From positions 67,633-131,632 of the forward strand of contig JBATTK010000032.1 in assembly GCA_049670505.1 (NCBI GenBank): DNA of 64,000 nt, written 5' to 3'. Below, one piece after another: positions 26,240 to 35,160 of this stretch. The translations under genes and the position numbers were made by a program. The notes beneath the pieces are model-generated. The model did not search any database, was not told where the DNA came from, and worked only from the letters and a program-made list of their open reading frames with translations. The stretch is from JBATTK01 sp049670505 (GTDB lineage Bacteria; Bacteroidota; Bacteroidia; Flavobacteriales; Flavobacteriaceae). Position 1 is the first letter of the stretch, and the number at the start of each line of letters is the position of its first letter.

Positions 26240-27247
26240 ATGGTCTACAGACTAAAGTTTTATACCCTGCTTTTGTTGTCTCTTATAATTTTGTTCATCG
26301 CCTGTTCGTCCAATAATGCAGACATGGATTTGGTAGATGATGAAATTCCTGTGCCCCAAGCAAGTTGTTCTGATGGTATAAGAAATGGGAATGAGAACGG
26401 TGTGGATTGTGGTGGTTCCAATTGCGAAGACTGCCCTTCAAATTTAGTCATCCCTGACTCAGGTTATAGTACTCCAGACACATACAACGACTATACTTTG
26501 GCCTGGTCCGATGAATTTGAAAGTGAAAGCTTGGACAGGGACAAATGGGATTTTCATTTAGGATCAGGATGTCCCAATCTCTGCGGTTGGGGTAATAACG
26601 AACTTCAAGCCTTTACTGACCGAAGTCAGAATATATACTTTGCCGAAGGAAATTTGGTCATGGAGGCCAAAAGTGAATTCATTTTTGGACAGGAATACTC
26701 ATCATCAAGAATCCATACAGATAATCTTTTCGAGTTTCAGTACGGCCGAGTAGATATCCGCGCTAGCATGCCCTCGGTTGCTGGAACATGGGTGGCGTTG
26801 TTTATGTTAAACAAAGATTATACTATTGAAGACCCTGGTGCTTATTGGCCCAGCGGTGGGGAAATCGATATAATGGAATATCTAGGTGAGGACAGAAATG
26901 GTATTTTGGGCACTGGTCACTATGGTATCAACTTTCCGGCTAATCACCATTTTAACTCGGTCCATTTTGATGCCTTGGATGGAAATTCCTTCGATGAGGT
27001 ATATTATGTTTTTTCCATAATTTGGGAAGAGGATAAAATAACGTGGTTGGTCAATGATATTGAATATCACACTATGACGCCAGCAACTACGCAAGCCAAT
27101 GGGCAACCATATCCTTTCAATGATCAATTTTATTTCGTTTTTGCATTATCAGTTGGTGGAAATTTACCTAATGTAGCACCAGTTCCTTCAAATTTCCCAG
27201 CATTTTTGGTAGTGGATTACATTCGGGTTTTTAAAACAAATGAATAA
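26240..27247 (+). CDS. GH16 family endo-beta-glucanase-like lipoprotein (laminarinase type)
   Basis: The 335-aa protein starts at the ATG at 26240; the longer frame from a TTG at 26189 lacks a signal start. A lipoprotein signal ends at Cys22 (FIAC). A Cys-rich linker with DGIRNGNENGVDCGG (45-59) matches the repeats of the preceding lipoprotein. The GH16 catalytic motif GEIDIMEYLG gives Glu208 as nucleophile, Asp210, and Glu213 as acid/base, with GWGNNELQAFTDR upstream as in laminarinases. It should cut beta-1,3-glucosidic (possibly mixed-linkage) bonds at the cell surface. GH16 also includes agarases and carrageenases, but the GWGNNELQ stretch favours glucanase activity. Confidence 0.9.
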   Translation: MVYRLKFYTLLLLSLIILFIACSSNNADMDLVDDEIPVPQASCSDGIRNGNENGVDCGGSNCEDCPSNLVIPDSGYSTPDTYNDYTLAWSDEFESESLDRDKWDFHLGSGCPNLCGWGNNELQAFTDRSQNIYFAEGNLVMEAKSEFIFGQEYSSSRIHTDNLFEFQYGRVDIRASMPSVAGTWVALFMLNKDYTIEDPGAYWPSGGEIDIMEYLGEDRNGILGTGHYGINFPANHHFNSVHFDALDGNSFDEVYYVFSIIWEEDKITWLVNDIEYHTMTPATTQANGQPYPFNDQFYFVFALSVGGNLPNVAPVPSNFPAFLVVDYIRVFKTNE

Positions 27248-27266
27248 TTTATAAAACTTCCCAATT

Positions 27267-28820
27267 ATGACTGGCACAACAAAAAAAACATGGTTTATCG
27301 CTTTTGTCGTTTCATTGGGTGGTTTCTTGTATGGTTTTGATGCTGCGATTATTTCCGGGGTTATGAACTATGTGACACCTGAGTTTGATCTCAACATATC
27401 AGAACAAGGATGGGTGCCTAGCTCTCCTTTGTTTGCAGCTATGTTTGCCATGCTTGTTTCCGGAAGGGCAAGTGATATTTTAGGAAGGAAAAAGATGCTT
27501 TTGATCATCGCTTTTACCTATGGCGTGTCAGCTTTGCTTTCCGCTTATGCAACCGGATTTCATATGCTTTGGATTGCACGGATGATTGGAGGTATTGCTT
27601 TTGGAGCCGCCCTGGTCATTGCACCTGTCTATATTGCGGAGGTTTCAACGGCTGAAGATCGCGGAAAATTGGTCTCTATCCAGCAATTGAATATTGTACT
27701 AGGATTTTTTGCAGCTTTTTTAAGTAATTATTATATCAATAGTGCTTTTACTTCGGAATCGATTGCTTTTTTAACGGTTTCAAATGTTTGGCGCTTCATG
27801 CTTGCGGTTGAACTGATTCCAGCGTTGCTGTATTTTATCTTATTGTTTTTTGTGCCACATAGCCCAAGATGGCTGTTTATCAAAGAAAGAGATCAAGAGG
27901 CGGAAATGGTTTTGGCATCGATTCATGGTTCGGGAAAAGCTGGTTTGGAAGCTTCCCATATTGTTAAAAGTCTTTCTGAAGCCAGAAAAAATAAGAACAA
28001 AATTCATCTAAAGAGCCTATTTAAAAAATCCATGCAGTTTGTTCTTGGTGTAGGAATTGGGTTGGCAATTTTGCAGCAGGTCACAGGGATAAATGCAGTA
28101 TATTATTACGCAACTTCCATATTCAAACAAACTGGAATAGGAACAGACGCAGCTTTTGCCTCTGGAATTCTACTTAGCCTTACAACCGTACTTTTTACTT
28201 TCGTAGCCATTTTTCTTATTGACAAAATGGGAAGAAGGCCGTTACTTCTGGTAGGAGTTGGAGGTATCGCCATTAGTATGCTGATCTGCGGTTATGGTTT
28301 TCAGCAGGCCACCTACACCCTTACCTCGGATAAGCTGGTCACTTTAGAACGGGCCATACAGCCCAAGTTGGCACATTATGTTTCCAAGCAATATGACAAT
28401 GATATAGATTTCAAAAATGATATGCTCACAGCCCTGGGATCTCGCGAATATGCTAATAATGAAGGTCCAATCCTTGAGGCAGCGACCCAAATGAACCCAA
28501 CTTTGGTCCTTATTGGCATTTTAGGCTTCATAGCCTGCTTTGCCTTTTCTTTGGGACCGGTCATGTGGGTCATGCTCTCAGAGTTGTTCCCTAATCGATA
28601 TCGTGGTTTGGCCATTGGTTTTGTGGGTTTTTTGAATGGCCTATCCAGCTGGCTGGTGACCCAGGTTTTTCCTTGGGAATTGGCCACTTTTGGAAATGCA
28701 GTGTCTTTTTACATCTATGGAGTAATTGCCCTTGTGGGCTTCTTTATTTTCCTAAAAACACTTCCTGAGACCAAGGGAAAATCCCTTGAAGAATTAGAAA
28801 AAGATTTAATCAAACAATGA
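27267..28820 (+). CDS. MFS sugar porter (XylE-like sugar:H+ symporter)
   Basis: The 517-aa inner-membrane protein has 12 helices and sugar-porter signatures: GFLYGFDAAIISG in helix 1, GRASDILGRKK after helix 2, PHSPRW after helix 6, and LPETKGKSLEELE at the C-terminus. A roughly 70-residue insert between helices 9 and 10 (TYTLTSDKLVTLERAI onward) is typical of Bacteroidota XylE-type transporters. It probably carries the monosaccharide released by the locus, with xylose or glucose the likeliest. Its stop overlaps the start of the GH43 gene by 4 bp (ATGA), showing translational coupling. Confidence 0.92.
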   Translation: MTGTTKKTWFIAFVVSLGGFLYGFDAAIISGVMNYVTPEFDLNISEQGWVPSSPLFAAMFAMLVSGRASDILGRKKMLLIIAFTYGVSALLSAYATGFHMLWIARMIGGIAFGAALVIAPVYIAEVSTAEDRGKLVSIQQLNIVLGFFAAFLSNYYINSAFTSESIAFLTVSNVWRFMLAVELIPALLYFILLFFVPHSPRWLFIKERDQEAEMVLASIHGSGKAGLEASHIVKSLSEARKNKNKIHLKSLFKKSMQFVLGVGIGLAILQQVTGINAVYYYATSIFKQTGIGTDAAFASGILLSLTTVLFTFVAIFLIDKMGRRPLLLVGVGGIAISMLICGYGFQQATYTLTSDKLVTLERAIQPKLAHYVSKQYDNDIDFKNDMLTALGSREYANNEGPILEAATQMNPTLVLIGILGFIACFAFSLGPVMWVMLSELFPNRYRGLAIGFVGFLNGLSSWLVTQVFPWELATFGNAVSFYIYGVIALVGFFIFLKTLPETKGKSLEELEKDLIKQ

Positions 28821-30409
28821 GTTACATACAAAATCCAATATTAAAAGGCTTTAATCCGGATCCATCCATCTGTCGTGTTGGGGATGATTATTTTATCGCC
28901 ACTTCAACTTTTGAATGGTTTCCAGGGGTTCAAATCCACCATTCCAAGGATTTGAAAAATTGGCGGTTGGTCGCACGGCCACTGAACCGGACCTCTCAAT
29001 TACATATGAAGGGTATTCCAGATTCTTGTGGTGTCTGGGCCCCCTGTTTAACTTATGACAAAGGTGTTTTTTATTTGGTATACACCAATGTAAAATCCTT
29101 TGATGGTGTGTGGAAAGATACCCCCAACTACATGGTCACCACAACGGATATCTATGGAGATTGGAGTGAACCTATTTATCTGTCCTCACGGGGTTTTGAT
29201 GGTTCCTTGTTTCATGATGGGGACAAAAAATGGTATGTGAGTATGCTGGTAGACCATAGAAACGGAAGATTTTTTGGTGGTATAGAAATGCAAGAATATG
29301 ATCCGCTCCAAAAAAAACTGGTCGGAGACGTTCATTACTTAACGGAAGGAACCGACTTGGGGCTAACAGAAGGACCCCACCTATATAAAAGAGGTGATTA
29401 TTACTACATAGTGCTTGCGGAAGGTGGCACCGAATACCGCCATGCAATGAGTATCGGTAGAAGTTCTTCCATATTTGGGCCTTATGAATTTCATCCCAAA
29501 CATCCTTTTATCTCGGCTGCCGAAAGCGAGGAAAATCCTTTGCAAAAATCAGGGCATGGGGATTTGGTTGAAACCCAAAATGGTGATTGGTACGCGGTGT
29601 TCCTTGTAGGTAGACCATTGACCACAAGGGGCAATTGCACCCTGGGCAGGGAAACCGCTATAGAAGAATTGGAATGGAAAGATGGTTGGCCTTGGTTAAA
29701 AGGAGGCGGACGCGTTCCTAGGGAACGAATACCGAAACCTAGTTTACCTGAATATTCTTTTTCCCATAATGGAAGTATGGTCAATTTTAACGCTAATTCC
29801 ATTCCTATTGAATTCCAGTCTTTACGAATACCTATGACTGAAGATTGGTGCAGTTTAACCGCAAGAAAAGGCTATCTAAGGTTGTACGGCAAAGAATCCC
29901 TGACCTCGCTTCACCAACAAAGTCTGTTGGCAAGGAGAATACAGGATTTTCATATCGTGGCCAGCACAGAGGTTGAGTTCCAACCCAAAAACCTGCACCA
30001 TATGGCCGGATTGGTATTCTACTATAACGCGGGACATTATCATTATGCATGTATCACATCAAATCCTGATGGTTCCAAAAGGATGTTGAATGTTATCTCG
30101 TCTGATAATTATAAAATGAGTTTTCAGGAAGAATTAGTAGATATCAATGGCGTTGAATCTGTAATCCTAAAGGGAGAAATGAATAGGGAGAGACTTCAGT
30201 TTTCATACAGCACGGATGGTGAAACCTTTAGAACAATTGGCCAAGAATTGGATGCCAGCATTCTGTCCGATGATCATGTGAGGGATGGAAGAAGTCGCTA
30301 TAGGCCTGCATTTACTGGAAGTTTTGTGGGCATCTGTTGCCAAGACCTAGCTATGAATGAGCATCATGCCGATTTCAAATGGTTTGATTATCAAGAAGTT
30401 AAAGATTAG
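28817..30409 (+). CDS. GH43 family glycosidase (beta-xylosidase-like)
   Basis: The 530-aa protein begins with the five-bladed propeller of GH43: Asp15 in GFNPDPS (general base), Asp128 in GFDGSLFHD, and Glu185 in TEGPHLYK (general acid). A C-terminal beta-sandwich of the GH43 xylosidase type (about 320-530) contains QSLLARRIQDF and MAGLVFYYNAGHYHY. No signal peptide is visible, so it probably acts in the cytosol on imported oligosaccharides, matching the coupled inner-membrane sugar porter. The two-domain layout favours beta-xylosidase or exo-xylan activity over arabinanase. Confidence 0.9.
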   Translation: MSYIQNPILKGFNPDPSICRVGDDYFIATSTFEWFPGVQIHHSKDLKNWRLVARPLNRTSQLHMKGIPDSCGVWAPCLTYDKGVFYLVYTNVKSFDGVWKDTPNYMVTTTDIYGDWSEPIYLSSRGFDGSLFHDGDKKWYVSMLVDHRNGRFFGGIEMQEYDPLQKKLVGDVHYLTEGTDLGLTEGPHLYKRGDYYYIVLAEGGTEYRHAMSIGRSSSIFGPYEFHPKHPFISAAESEENPLQKSGHGDLVETQNGDWYAVFLVGRPLTTRGNCTLGRETAIEELEWKDGWPWLKGGGRVPRERIPKPSLPEYSFSHNGSMVNFNANSIPIEFQSLRIPMTEDWCSLTARKGYLRLYGKESLTSLHQQSLLARRIQDFHIVASTEVEFQPKNLHHMAGLVFYYNAGHYHYACITSNPDGSKRMLNVISSDNYKMSFQEELVDINGVESVILKGEMNRERLQFSYSTDGETFRTIGQELDASILSDDHVRDGRSRYRPAFTGSFVGICCQDLAMNEHHADFKWFDYQEVKD

Positions 30410-30429
30410 ATAAAAACAGAATCAATCAA

Positions 30430-32319
30430 ATGAAAAGAAATAAGTATAGCATACAATCCATTCTGGTTGTTTTAATGTGCTTACAGTTTTTCCATTCAAA
30501 TGCCCAGAGCTCCAATCAAAACTTTGATTGGGATAGTTATTCGGCATGGGAAAATGTAACGGAATATACCAAGACCTATGTTGTGGATCAAAGGCACTCG
30601 AATGCATCAGACAGTAATGACGGCAGTAAAGCAAATCCTTTTAAAACCATCGACAAAGCGGCATCGGTTGTAAAACCGGGCGAACGGGTTCTAGTCTATA
30701 GCGGAATATACAGGGAAACCATCTATCCGTTACAAGGGGGCACTTCCCCTGACAAAATGATATCCTATGAGGCCGCCCCCGGTGAAATGGTTGTGGTCAA
30801 AGGCTCAAGAATTTTAAATGCCGAATGGAGACAAAATAAGGTGTATACCGATGTGTTGGCAGACCCCTCCCTTCAGTATACCTGGTCCAGAAAAATATGG
30901 GTGACCATGGTGCCAGATACTTTTTTTGATGAAGGGTACTATCCGTTTCAACTTCCCAATATCTTACCAGAAGAACATGCATTAATGCCTTGGGCCAACT
31001 TGGTAAAAGAAATTGCACCCTATACTTCCAGACGTGCTGTGGTGTTTCAAAATGGGAAAAGAATGACCCAATTGGAGGATTATGGGGATTTGGCTAAAAT
31101 CCCAGGTTCATTCTGGGTTGATGTAGATGGGAAGACCTTGCACGTCCATGGGTTTGATGGTAAAAACCCAAATGCATCTGTTATTGAGGTAGCTACCCAG
31201 CAACATTTGTTCAAACCTTCCAAAGTGGGACTTAATTACATTCAATTGCGTGGTTTCACCTTTGAACATTGTGCCAATGGGTTCTTACGAACCAGTACCG
31301 GAGCGGTAACTGCTTTGGGCGGGCACCATTGGATTATTGAGGATAATACCATTAGACAAATAAATTCCTCTGGACTGGAATTTGGTTATTTGGCTTACGA
31401 GACCAATGACCCCAATCCAGAGAATGTACGAAGAGATAGAAAAGATAGCCAAGGCTTTATGATCGTACGAAACAACCATATCCATGATTGTGGTACGGCC
31501 GGAATTCGAAGTTTCGTGGTTTCGGATGGAATTATTCAAAATAATCACATCCATCACATTGGTTGGCAAGATGCCGAAAATTACTGGGAATGTTCGGGGA
31601 TTAAAATGTTGGTTACCCATAGGACCCTCGTCAAGGGAAACCACATCCATAACATTCAGGGTGGAAATGGAATTTGGTTGGACTGGGATATACGCTATTC
31701 TCGGACCACCCAAAATGTAATTCACGATGTACAAAACATACAAGGCGGAATTTTTGTAGAGGCCAGTCACTTCCCAAATTTGGTTGATAATAACTTTGTT
31801 TGGAACATAGATGGCAACGGCATTTATGCCAACGATACCGATTACTTAAAGGTATATCATAACTTAGTGGCCAATACAACTGGTAATGCCGTACATGCTA
31901 TAGTTCAGACGGACCGCTATCAAAATGGGCGAAAGCTGACGGCTGAGGAAAATAGAGTCTACAACAACATTTTTATAAATGTGAGACCTTTTAGATTTGG
32001 CTCCGACAGTAATACTGCCGACCACAATGTCTACATAAGTACTTCAGAACCAAATTTTATAGACCCGGCGACTCTTGGCAAAAGCAATTTGGATCAGGAT
32101 AGCTCCTTTTTGAGAGTACCTGTTGAATTCAATAGGGAAGCCCTGTTTTTATTTTGGAACAGTTCCAAAACCTTGGAATTGGTGCCTTCATTAAAAGAAG
32201 TCTCTGTGGATTTCCACAATAATCCAAGAAAACAAGAAACCACACCAGGACCGTTTATTGAAATGCTTGCTCCTGGAATAAGTTTAAATGAAAATCAATC
32301 ACAAAAAATCAATCCATGA
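30430..32319 (+). CDS. exported right-handed beta-helix protein (DUF1565-like)
   Basis: The 629-aa protein has a signal peptide ending FHSNAQ. It contains a DUF1565-like N-terminal segment (GSKANPFKTIDKAASVVKPGERVLVYSG) and a long right-handed beta-helix with repeated N/H-rich turns such as NNHIHDCGTAGIRSF, NNHIHHIGW and GNHIHNIQGGNGIWLDWD. Beta-helix proteins of this type include polysaccharide lyases, glycosidases (for example GH120-like or GH91-like) and mannuronan epimerases; no family-defining catalytic set is clear to me. Given the PUL it probably acts on the polysaccharide or a side chain in the periplasm. Its stop overlaps the GH26-like gene start by 4 bp. Confidence 0.78.
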   Translation: MKRNKYSIQSILVVLMCLQFFHSNAQSSNQNFDWDSYSAWENVTEYTKTYVVDQRHSNASDSNDGSKANPFKTIDKAASVVKPGERVLVYSGIYRETIYPLQGGTSPDKMISYEAAPGEMVVVKGSRILNAEWRQNKVYTDVLADPSLQYTWSRKIWVTMVPDTFFDEGYYPFQLPNILPEEHALMPWANLVKEIAPYTSRRAVVFQNGKRMTQLEDYGDLAKIPGSFWVDVDGKTLHVHGFDGKNPNASVIEVATQQHLFKPSKVGLNYIQLRGFTFEHCANGFLRTSTGAVTALGGHHWIIEDNTIRQINSSGLEFGYLAYETNDPNPENVRRDRKDSQGFMIVRNNHIHDCGTAGIRSFVVSDGIIQNNHIHHIGWQDAENYWECSGIKMLVTHRTLVKGNHIHNIQGGNGIWLDWDIRYSRTTQNVIHDVQNIQGGIFVEASHFPNLVDNNFVWNIDGNGIYANDTDYLKVYHNLVANTTGNAVHAIVQTDRYQNGRKLTAEENRVYNNIFINVRPFRFGSDSNTADHNVYISTSEPNFIDPATLGKSNLDQDSSFLRVPVEFNREALFLFWNSSKTLELVPSLKEVSVDFHNNPRKQETTPGPFIEMLAPGISLNENQSQKINP

Positions 32320-33443
32320 AAAAGTTAATCATTTTGATTTTGGCCATCTTGGCATTTGGCTGCAAGCAACAGGAAGATGCGGAACAAGCGATGGATTCCA
32401 CACAAGAGGAAACTCCAAAAAGAAAGCTGGCAAAATTTGAACCCAAAGACGGTGAGGTATTGCTGTTTGTGGGACAGGAGTTGGAAGCCGTGGGCGGTTT
32501 GGAGGCCTACAATGATGGATATTTAGATTACTTTGAAAGGCCGGCAGGTTGGACAACTTATTCAAACATCAACCCGGGTGAGAATTCATTTGGAAGAATC
32601 CAAGAAGGTTTGGATGGAATTTTTGACACCCACGATTGGGGTGACAATGATTACAATGCCACCTTGCAGCTCAACAGTCCCAATTACGAAAACATGGCAC
32701 TTGCCATTGGTCTCCAGTTTGTAAACCACGAGGAAAAAGTGGCAGATGGTACCCATGATGCATATATCAATAAATTGGCCGATTTTCTACTATCCTTGGG
32801 GAAAAGACCCGTATTCCTGCGAATTGCTTACGAATTTGATGGGGACCCTTGGAATCATTATGATCGGGAAACAACAATCAAGGCGTATAAGCGCATTGTG
32901 GACATGCTAAGAGCCAAAGGTGTTGAAAACACGGCCTATGTATGGCAATCAACAGGGTTTATTTCTGGACAAGAGCATTTGGAAGGTTGGTATCCTGGGG
33001 ATGATTATGTGGATTGGTGTGGAGTTTCTTTTTTCAACAGATGGAAAGAAATTGAAATGTATGAGTTTGCCCGCAAAAAAGGTAAGCCAGTCTTCATTGC
33101 TGAGGCCACTCCAACAATTTCTGATTATGGTGGAAAGCTGTATGGTCTAACCAAAGAGACGCAGTTAAGTGACCCAATACAGGCCGAGGAAGCTTGGGAA
33201 AAGTGGTTTATCCCATTCTTTAACGATATAGATGATAACCCGGATGTGGTTAAAGCGGTACACTATATCAATTGCCATTGGGATTCCCATCCTATGTGGA
33301 TCAATAACCCAACATTTAAGGGAATAGATGCCCGTTTGCATCTGAGTGATTCCGTTAGCAATCGATGGAGGAAAATTACCTCGCAATCGAAATACATCAA
33401 GTCCACTCCGGATTTATTCGAGAAACTGTACAATAACAATTAA
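32316..33443 (+). CDS. GH26-like lipoprotein (possible endo-beta-1,3-xylanase or mannanase)
   Basis: The 375-aa lipoprotein (lipobox AFGC, Cys16) appears to be a (beta/alpha)8 glycosidase. Glu173 in LRIAYEFDGDPWN fits the acid/base position and Glu263 in FIAEATP the nucleophile, about 90 residues apart as in clan GH-A family 26. The 'R-I-x-Y-E-F-D-G' wording, as I remember it, resembles beta-1,3-xylanase members of GH26 more than the mannanases; this is inference from memory. It should be exposed on the outer membrane or periplasm. It is coupled to the beta-helix gene by an ATGA overlap. Confidence 0.68.
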   Translation: MKKLIILILAILAFGCKQQEDAEQAMDSTQEETPKRKLAKFEPKDGEVLLFVGQELEAVGGLEAYNDGYLDYFERPAGWTTYSNINPGENSFGRIQEGLDGIFDTHDWGDNDYNATLQLNSPNYENMALAIGLQFVNHEEKVADGTHDAYINKLADFLLSLGKRPVFLRIAYEFDGDPWNHYDRETTIKAYKRIVDMLRAKGVENTAYVWQSTGFISGQEHLEGWYPGDDYVDWCGVSFFNRWKEIEMYEFARKKGKPVFIAEATPTISDYGGKLYGLTKETQLSDPIQAEEAWEKWFIPFFNDIDDNPDVVKAVHYINCHWDSHPMWINNPTFKGIDARLHLSDSVSNRWRKITSQSKYIKSTPDLFEKLYNNN

Positions 33444-33455
33444 ATACTTGATTCT

Positions 33456-34157
33456 ATGGATATTCAGGCATTGACCACTCAATTTTGGCAGGAAGGATAC
33501 ATTGTACTGGAGAATTTTTTTGACGAAAAATTAATGGATCAGTACAATGATTTGATATTGGAACATTACGGGGTAAACCCCAATTGGGAGCATACAGATG
33601 AATTTATATCTAAATCCGCCGTAGAGGTGATTTCTTGGTTTCCCTATCGCGAGGACAAACCTTATTTTGATGGGATTGACAAGGACAAAAAATTCAACGG
33701 GATTACGGATGCTATCCTAAAGGATGGTTGGCAAAACCTCTATTGTATGATGATGTTTTCCAAGGCTGGTTCCAAAGGCCAGGCCTGGCATCAAGACTGC
33801 CCTCCTGAAGATGAAAAAAAATTCAACCTGAATAGATTGGTGTACACCCATGATATTACAGATGAAACAGGCGGTGAAATTGTGGTGATGCCAGAAGCCC
33901 ATAAGGCCGGAGTACTTCCAGTAGGTAAGCCCCATGACGATTTGGAAGGTCAATTGGTCTTTCAGCCCAAAAAGGGTACGGTTATTTTTCTGCATGGTCA
34001 TTGTTTTCACAGGGTGATGCCCGTTAAAAAGGACAGAATATCATCAAATTTTAGGGCAGTTCCTCTAGGTACTCCGGAGGATATAACCGATGTATGTGTT
34101 TACCGTAACATGCGTTACCGGTTTTCTACCTCAGAGGTTATTGAGGAGCGTAACTAA
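33456..34157 (+). CDS. phytanoyl-CoA dioxygenase (PhyH) family protein
   Basis: The 233-aa protein is a non-haem Fe(II)/2-oxoglutarate dioxygenase of the PhyH family. The iron ligands are seen as H112-x-D114 in WHQDCPP and a distal His (H185 in GHCFHRV), with Arg193 or Arg200 suited to bind 2-oxoglutarate. No signal peptide. In PULs such enzymes are of uncertain role; oxidative demethylation or hydroxylation of a modified sugar is a reasonable guess. It lies 9 bp upstream of the Gfo/Idh/MocA gene and 12 bp after the GH26-like gene. Confidence 0.87.
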   Translation: MDIQALTTQFWQEGYIVLENFFDEKLMDQYNDLILEHYGVNPNWEHTDEFISKSAVEVISWFPYREDKPYFDGIDKDKKFNGITDAILKDGWQNLYCMMMFSKAGSKGQAWHQDCPPEDEKKFNLNRLVYTHDITDETGGEIVVMPEAHKAGVLPVGKPHDDLEGQLVFQPKKGTVIFLHGHCFHRVMPVKKDRISSNFRAVPLGTPEDITDVCVYRNMRYRFSTSEVIEERN

Positions 34158-34166
34158 CACATCGTT

Positions 34167-35153
34167 ATGAAAAAAAAGATTCGTTGGGGTATAGTTGGTT
34201 TGGGACGAATTGCTAAGCTTTTTGCCGAAGATCTTCAACTTGTAAAAGATGCGGAGATGGTCGCTGTGGCTTCCAACAGCATGGAGAGGGCAAGAGATTT
34301 TGCTGAGAGTTTTGGAGTTCAAAACTATTATGACAATTACGAAAACCTGTTCAAAGATGAACTTGTGGATATCGTTTATGTGGCCACCTTGCATCATACC
34401 CATGCTGAGGTAAGTATAGCCGCAATGAACTATGGAAAACACGTACTTTGTGAAAAGCCAGTTGCCATAAGTGCTAACGAAGCTCACAAAATGATTGAAG
34501 CGTCCAAGAAGAATAAAGTTTTTTTCATGGAAGCTTTTTGGACCCGTTTTAATCCTTCCATTTTAAAAATTAAGGAATTGATTGATTCCGGAGAAATTGG
34601 AAGATTGAAATATATTAATGCGGAATTCACTTTTTACAAATTGGACGATGACCCTACCGCGCGATCATTGAATGTTGATCTTGCAGGTGGTTCGCTATTG
34701 GATATGGGGGTTTATCCCATATTTTTGTCTTATCTTATGTTGGGTGTGCCCAAGGAGTTGGTTGCCAAATCAAAGTTTTTTGATACTGGAGCTGAGATTC
34801 AAACCGCAATGATCTTTGATTATCCGGAAGCACAAGCCCTGTTGTATAGTGGCTTTGCTAACAATACAGATATGAAGGCGAAAATTTGTGGCGAGGAGGG
34901 GGAAATATTTATTCATCCCATATGGCATGAGACTCAAGGGTTCACCCTAGTAAAAAATGGCTGGCGGAAAACCTATGACCTACCTACCATTGGCAAGGGC
35001 TTTACACATGAAATTTTGGAAAGTCAAAAATGCATTGCCAAGGGAGCAATGGAGAGTGAAACTTGGAGTCATAATGATTCTATGTCACTCATGCGGTTAG
35101 TTGATTTGGTTAGAAAATCAGCTGGAATTGAATTCCCGTTTGAGCATCAATAA
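34167..35153 (+). CDS. Gfo/Idh/MocA family NAD(P)-dependent oxidoreductase
   Basis: The 328-aa protein has an N-terminal Rossmann fold (WGIVGLGRIAKLFAEDL), the family motif CEKPVAIS near residue 93, and the C-terminal alpha/beta domain (LLDMGVYPIFLSYLMLG). The pattern is close to trans-1,2-dihydrobenzenediol/D-xylose dehydrogenase (NADP+) relatives (FFMEAFWTRFNPSI is typical of that branch). It should oxidise a sugar in the cytosol; xylose oxidation would fit the xylan hypothesis. It sits between PhyH and the LacI regulator in the PUL operon. Confidence 0.9.
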   Translation: MKKKIRWGIVGLGRIAKLFAEDLQLVKDAEMVAVASNSMERARDFAESFGVQNYYDNYENLFKDELVDIVYVATLHHTHAEVSIAAMNYGKHVLCEKPVAISANEAHKMIEASKKNKVFFMEAFWTRFNPSILKIKELIDSGEIGRLKYINAEFTFYKLDDDPTARSLNVDLAGGSLLDMGVYPIFLSYLMLGVPKELVAKSKFFDTGAEIQTAMIFDYPEAQALLYSGFANNTDMKAKICGEEGEIFIHPIWHETQGFTLVKNGWRKTYDLPTIGKGFTHEILESQKCIAKGAMESETWSHNDSMSLMRLVDLVRKSAGIEFPFEHQ

Positions 35154-35160
35154 AACTGAT

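Noticed and set aside
31485..31720. 78-aa plus-strand frame within the beta-helix gene
   Set aside because: It is an out-of-frame overlap of a gene with clear signal peptide and repeats.
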